Positions 60,892-64,000 of a stretch of 64,000 nucleotides of DNA are shown here, piece after piece (the stretch's first letter is position 1; every line of letters starts with the position of its first letter). The stretch covers positions 1 through 64,000 of the forward strand of contig JAMXAG010000007.1 in NCBI GenBank assembly GCA_024281675.1, read 5' to 3'. Made by a program: the position numbers and the translations under genes. This stretch comes from Nitrosomonas sp. GTDB taxonomy: Bacteria; Pseudomonadota; Gammaproteobacteria; Burkholderiales; Nitrosomonadaceae. The notes beneath the pieces are model-generated. The model was not told the DNA's origin. It searched no databases and saw only the letters and a list, made by a program, of their open reading frames with translations.

Positions 60892-62087
60892 ATTGGCTGG
60901 ATATTTTGCAATTTTCCTACCGTGCATTGACCGCACATCGTTTACGCACTTTTTTATCAGTCTCTAGCATTGCAGTCGGAATCATCGCAATCGTTCTACT
61001 GACAGCTATTGGTGATGGTGTACAGCGTTTTGTGTTATCTGAATTTACCCAATTTGGTACCAATATTATTAATATCAATCCGGGGAAAATTAATACGCAT
61101 GGTGGATCATTAGGCGCCATTGGAAGCGCTCGACTGCTTACGATCGAAGATAGTCTTGCGTTAAAGCAAAGCCACTATGCACAACACACCAATGCGAATG
61201 TCGTCGGTAACGCAGAAATCCGAGCACAAGGGCGTAGTAGGCGCGTCACAGCTTATGGTCAAGGACCGAATTTTGCAGAGGCCTTTAACATGCACGTTGC
61301 AATGGGGCAATTTCTGCCTCATGATGATCCACGCAATCCCCGTCCTTATGTGGTACTCGGTGCCAAGGTCCATCATGAATTGTTTGGCAATGCTAATCCA
61401 CTTGGAGCAATGCTGCAGATTGGTGGAACACGTTTTCGTGTAATTGGCGTTATGGCATCAAAAGGCCATGTGTTAGGTTTTGATTTGGATGATACGGTAT
61501 TTATCCCCACCGCGCGGGCATTGGAAGTATTTAACCGGCAGGGTGTGATGGAAATCAATTTTTCTTATTTTCCCGATGCACCGATGCAGGCAGTTATTGA
61601 TGACATTCGCCGTATCCTCATTGCACGCCATGGCCGCGAAGATTTTACCATTACACCGCAAAAACAAATGCTCAGTACCTTGACAACCATTCTAAATATC
61701 CTCAAGTTTTCAATTGTAGCTTTGGGTGGTATCTCGTTACTCGTGGGTACTGTGGGCATGATTACTTTGATGTACATTACTGTATCGGAACGCGTCGCAG
61801 AAATCGGTTTGTTAACCGCACTCGGTGCAACTCGCGCTCGTATCCGTATGCTGTTCTTACTGGAGTCGATTACACTCACTACTATGGGAGGATTAACCGG
61901 CTTAGGTTTAGGCGTTGCAATTGCTGGATTATTAAAATGGCTGGTGAACGGTTTACCCGTTAATATTCCATGGGATTATGTACTCGGAGCATTATGTATA
62001 TCAATACTCATCGGTCTTTTAGCTGGCATCGCACCTGCAATATACGCGGCAAAATTAAACCCAGTGGATGCATTAAGGGCGGAGTAA
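60888..62087 (+). CDS. MacB/FtsX-type ABC permease, second
   Basis: This 399-residue permease is a paralogue of the preceding gene with the same topology: N-terminal helix (SVSSIAVGIIAIVLLTAIGDG), periplasmic domain and the C-terminal FtsX helices (VGTVGMITLMYITVSERVAEIGLLTALGAT). It starts in an ATGA overlap with the first permease. In E. coli, MacB carries ATPase and permease in one chain and forms a homodimer. Here they are three chains and the membrane unit is presumably a heterodimer. It converges with the signalling gene at the window end. Confidence 0.92.
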   Translation: MNWLDILQFSYRALTAHRLRTFLSVSSIAVGIIAIVLLTAIGDGVQRFVLSEFTQFGTNIININPGKINTHGGSLGAIGSARLLTIEDSLALKQSHYAQHTNANVVGNAEIRAQGRSRRVTAYGQGPNFAEAFNMHVAMGQFLPHDDPRNPRPYVVLGAKVHHELFGNANPLGAMLQIGGTRFRVIGVMASKGHVLGFDLDDTVFIPTARALEVFNRQGVMEINFSYFPDAPMQAVIDDIRRILIARHGREDFTITPQKQMLSTLTTILNILKFSIVALGGISLLVGTVGMITLMYITVSERVAEIGLLTALGATRARIRMLFLLESITLTTMGGLTGLGLGVAIAGLLKWLVNGLPVNIPWDYVLGALCISILIGLLAGIAPAIYAAKLNPVDALRAE

Positions 62088-62135
62088 AGCTTAGTTCAAA
62101 CCAGGAATATAATTGACTTGTTTAACAGACGCCGT

Positions 62136-64000
62136 CTATTTAGAAGGCAAATTTCTTTCAGCTAAAAATTGTTCAATGGGAGATGGTCTACCGATGTAAT
62201 AACCCTGTGCATAATCAATATCCATCTGCTCAATAATTTCCAGGATTTTTTCACTTTCAACAAATTCTGCAGTGACTTTCTTCCCAAACCCTCGAGCTAC
62301 ACTGCATAAGGCATTTACTAAGATAACATCATCGCTATTATCTGCTAAATTTTTAATAAACGATCCATCAATCTTGACAGCATCTACCGGTAATTCTCTC
62401 AAATAAAAGAAAGAAGAAAAACCAACACCAAAATCATCTAATACAAAACCACATCCTAATTCCTTAATTTCCTTCATCAAAGTACGTGCGCCCGGAATAT
62501 CTTCCAATGCTGCGGTTTCTGTGATTTCAAACATCAAATTTTCTGGGTCTATATGATATTCAGCCAATTGTTGTTTGAGAATCGGCATCAATTCAGGATC
62601 ATTAAAAGCATGTGCAGACAAGTTGATAGAAAAACTAGCAAAAATCCCGGCCTCATAAATCATCGCTGCCTGCGCAATCGCTTTGCGCAATACCATATGA
62701 TCAATGGCATGTATCAATCCAGTATTTTCTGCAGCAGGAATAAAATCGCCCGGCGACCGTATCGTGCCATCTCTATCTTGCATGCGAATTAACACTTCAT
62801 AATGTGAAACTCGCTTGGTTTTGATATGCATAATCGGTTGCAAATACAACATGAAGTTATCATGAGTTTGCGCGTATTCAATTCGCTCTTTCCAGTCCAC
62901 CAATAATTGAATGCGATCACGGATACGATCGTCATCTGAAAATAAATACCATGCGTTTCGTCCGATAGCCTTTGCTTGGTACATCGCAAGATCAGCCGCT
63001 GCAAGTAGATCCTGAATATTTCCACCATGTTGAGGAAATAACGCAATACCAATGCTGGCCGAAATTTTATGGGTGCGACCATTAATGGTGAGTTGCGCCT
63101 GATTAAGCTGACTTAAAACTTTCTTCGCGACCTCAATCGCACCTTCTGCATTAATTTCCGGTAAGATAATGGCAAACTCATCTCCTCCTAACCGACCCGT
63201 AATGTCACCAGTCCGTGTTGTTTTAGCCAACATGGTAGCCACCATTTTTAACAAGCTATCTCCTGCTTGATGACCACTGACATCATTAATGTATTTAAAT
63301 CGATCCAAATCAAAAAACAACAATGCGCCCGGATGAAGATATCGCTCCGAACGATGCAATACTTGCTCTAATTCTTCGCTGAAACGGCGCCGATTAAGCA
63401 TATTGGTCAAGGGATCATGATCTGCTAACCATGCTAAATGACCCTCTACACGCTTATATTCGGTAACATCCAAACCAACAGACAAAATAGAGGGGTCTTC
63501 TTCGGAAATCCAGGAAAGATGAGAATGAAGCCACGCCACATGACGTTTTGATCCATCTTTACAATAAGTTATTGCTTCATGGCGTAATTGCATTTTTTGT
63601 CCAGAATGGATCTCTGCAAAACGACTCACAGCATCTTCCGAGTCATACTCTGGAATCAATGTACCCAAAAATGATTTGCCTAACAATTCTGCCTCTGTAT
63701 AGCGAGTTAGCATTTCTCCATAACCATTCAGGGTAATGATTCTTCCTGCTGAATTTTGTGTCAAGACAATCGCTTGTGCTGTATCCAATAGATTTTTTAC
63801 AAAATCTCTTTCTCGACTAAGTTCATCTCTTTGTTCAATCAGCATCTTTGTGCGAGATGATATTTTCAATTCAAGCTTTTCCAATTGATACGACAAGGTA
63901 ATCGCAGCTTCAGACAAAGTATCGACTTCATCTCTGGAATTTCGTATTAATTCTGAGACAGAAAGAGACTGACGGAAACTCTCAAACTGACCACTTGCCA
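62136..64000 (-). CDS. PAS-GGDEF-EAL signalling protein, N-terminus outside the window
   Basis: This is a cyclic-di-GMP protein, partly seen. The visible part begins with a coiled segment (ITLSYQLEKLELKISSRTKMLIEQRDELSRERDF) and a PAS domain with PAC (about 50-160). A GGDEF domain with intact RLGGDEFAIILP follows, then an EAL domain with the altered signature EVL (SHYEVLIRMQDRDG) and later blocks FEITETAALED, DDFGVGFSSF and KIDGSFI. The glutamate of EVL is kept, so phosphodiesterase activity is possible. The frame is open without a stop to base 64000. The TTG at 63917 is therefore not the start, and the gene continues to the right. Confidence 0.92.
   Translation of the reverse strand, partial: ASGQFESFRQSLSVSELIRNSRDEVDTLSEAAITLSYQLEKLELKISSRTKMLIEQRDELSRERDFVKNLLDTAQAIVLTQNSAGRIITLNGYGEMLTRYTEAELLGKSFLGTLIPEYDSEDAVSRFAEIHSGQKMQLRHEAITYCKDGSKRHVAWLHSHLSWISEEDPSILSVGLDVTEYKRVEGHLAWLADHDPLTNMLNRRRFSEELEQVLHRSERYLHPGALLFFDLDRFKYINDVSGHQAGDSLLKMVATMLAKTTRTGDITGRLGGDEFAIILPEINAEGAIEVAKKVLSQLNQAQLTINGRTHKISASIGIALFPQHGGNIQDLLAAADLAMYQAKAIGRNAWYLFSDDDRIRDRIQLLVDWKERIEYAQTHDNFMLYLQPIMHIKTKRVSHYEVLIRMQDRDGTIRSPGDFIPAAENTGLIHAIDHMVLRKAIAQAAMIYEAGIFASFSINLSAHAFNDPELMPILKQQLAEYHIDPENLMFEITETAALEDIPGARTLMKEIKELGCGFVLDDFGVGFSSFFYLRELPVDAVKIDGSFIKNLADNSDDVILVNALCSVARGFGKKVTAEFVESEKILEIIEQMDIDYAQGYYIGRPSPIEQFLAERNLPSK

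Overview
The window looks like a chromosomal segment of an ammonia-oxidising betaproteobacterium close to Nitrosomonas. This is inferred from gene content: an SmbP-type repeat protein (a family first described in Nitrosomonas europaea), a multicopper oxidase/cupredoxin pair, an SbtA-type bicarbonate transporter with a PII-like partner, and typical betaproteobacterial housekeeping clusters. Most of it is ordinary core genome. No CRISPR array, rRNA or prophage was seen. One tRNA gene, tRNA-Leu(UAG), is present.

Layout. 1-75 is the end of an IS1595-family (IS1016-like) element. 0.2-10 kb holds dnaE, trhP, a PQQ-type sugar dehydrogenase, chrA, a proline-rich secreted protein and a YheT-type hydrolase. 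10.2-16.7 kb is a minus-strand TCA operon read sdhB-sdhE-gltA-sucA-sucB, without sdhCDA. Directly upstream lies a TIR / transmembrane / FGE-lectin fusion whose last 39 codons look like the variable region of a diversity-generating retroelement target. 18.7-20.1 kb has a small lipoprotein, a secreted protein and a cytochrome c. 20.3-28.6 kb has tex, a PP0621-type protein, pilS-pilR, ctaA, smpB, ratA and rnfH. 28.7-32.3 kb has a LuxR-type regulator with a degenerate receiver, smbP, and groES-groEL behind a CIRCE operator. 32.4-39.4 kb has a YciK-like SDR with altered catalytic residues, tRNA-Leu and the protease cluster tig-clpP-clpX-lon.

A complete 725-bp IS (39449-40173, 8-bp target duplication) sits in the T tract of the lon terminator. 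To its right are the PII-like protein and SbtA, a two-component system, hemE, and the coupled aroK-aroB fusion and dgt. 48.1-52.5 kb encodes an RND efflux pump and its lipoprotein adaptor. 52.8-55.5 kb is the copper oxidase/cupredoxin pair, followed by a Cys-rich secreted protein and a membrane-embedded MutS-like ATPase. 57.8-62.1 kb is a MacAB-like ABC export operon with two separate permeases. The window ends inside a PAS-GGDEF-EAL signalling gene.

The most unusual feature is the TIR-FGE gene (16943-18430) and the T-rich, hairpin-containing tract behind it. No reverse transcriptase or template repeat is visible in the window, so if it is a DGR target it would have to be served in trans. Secondary points are the pseudo-receiver, the SDR with altered catalytic residues, the AroK-AroB fusion, the detached sdhB and the IS in the lon terminator.
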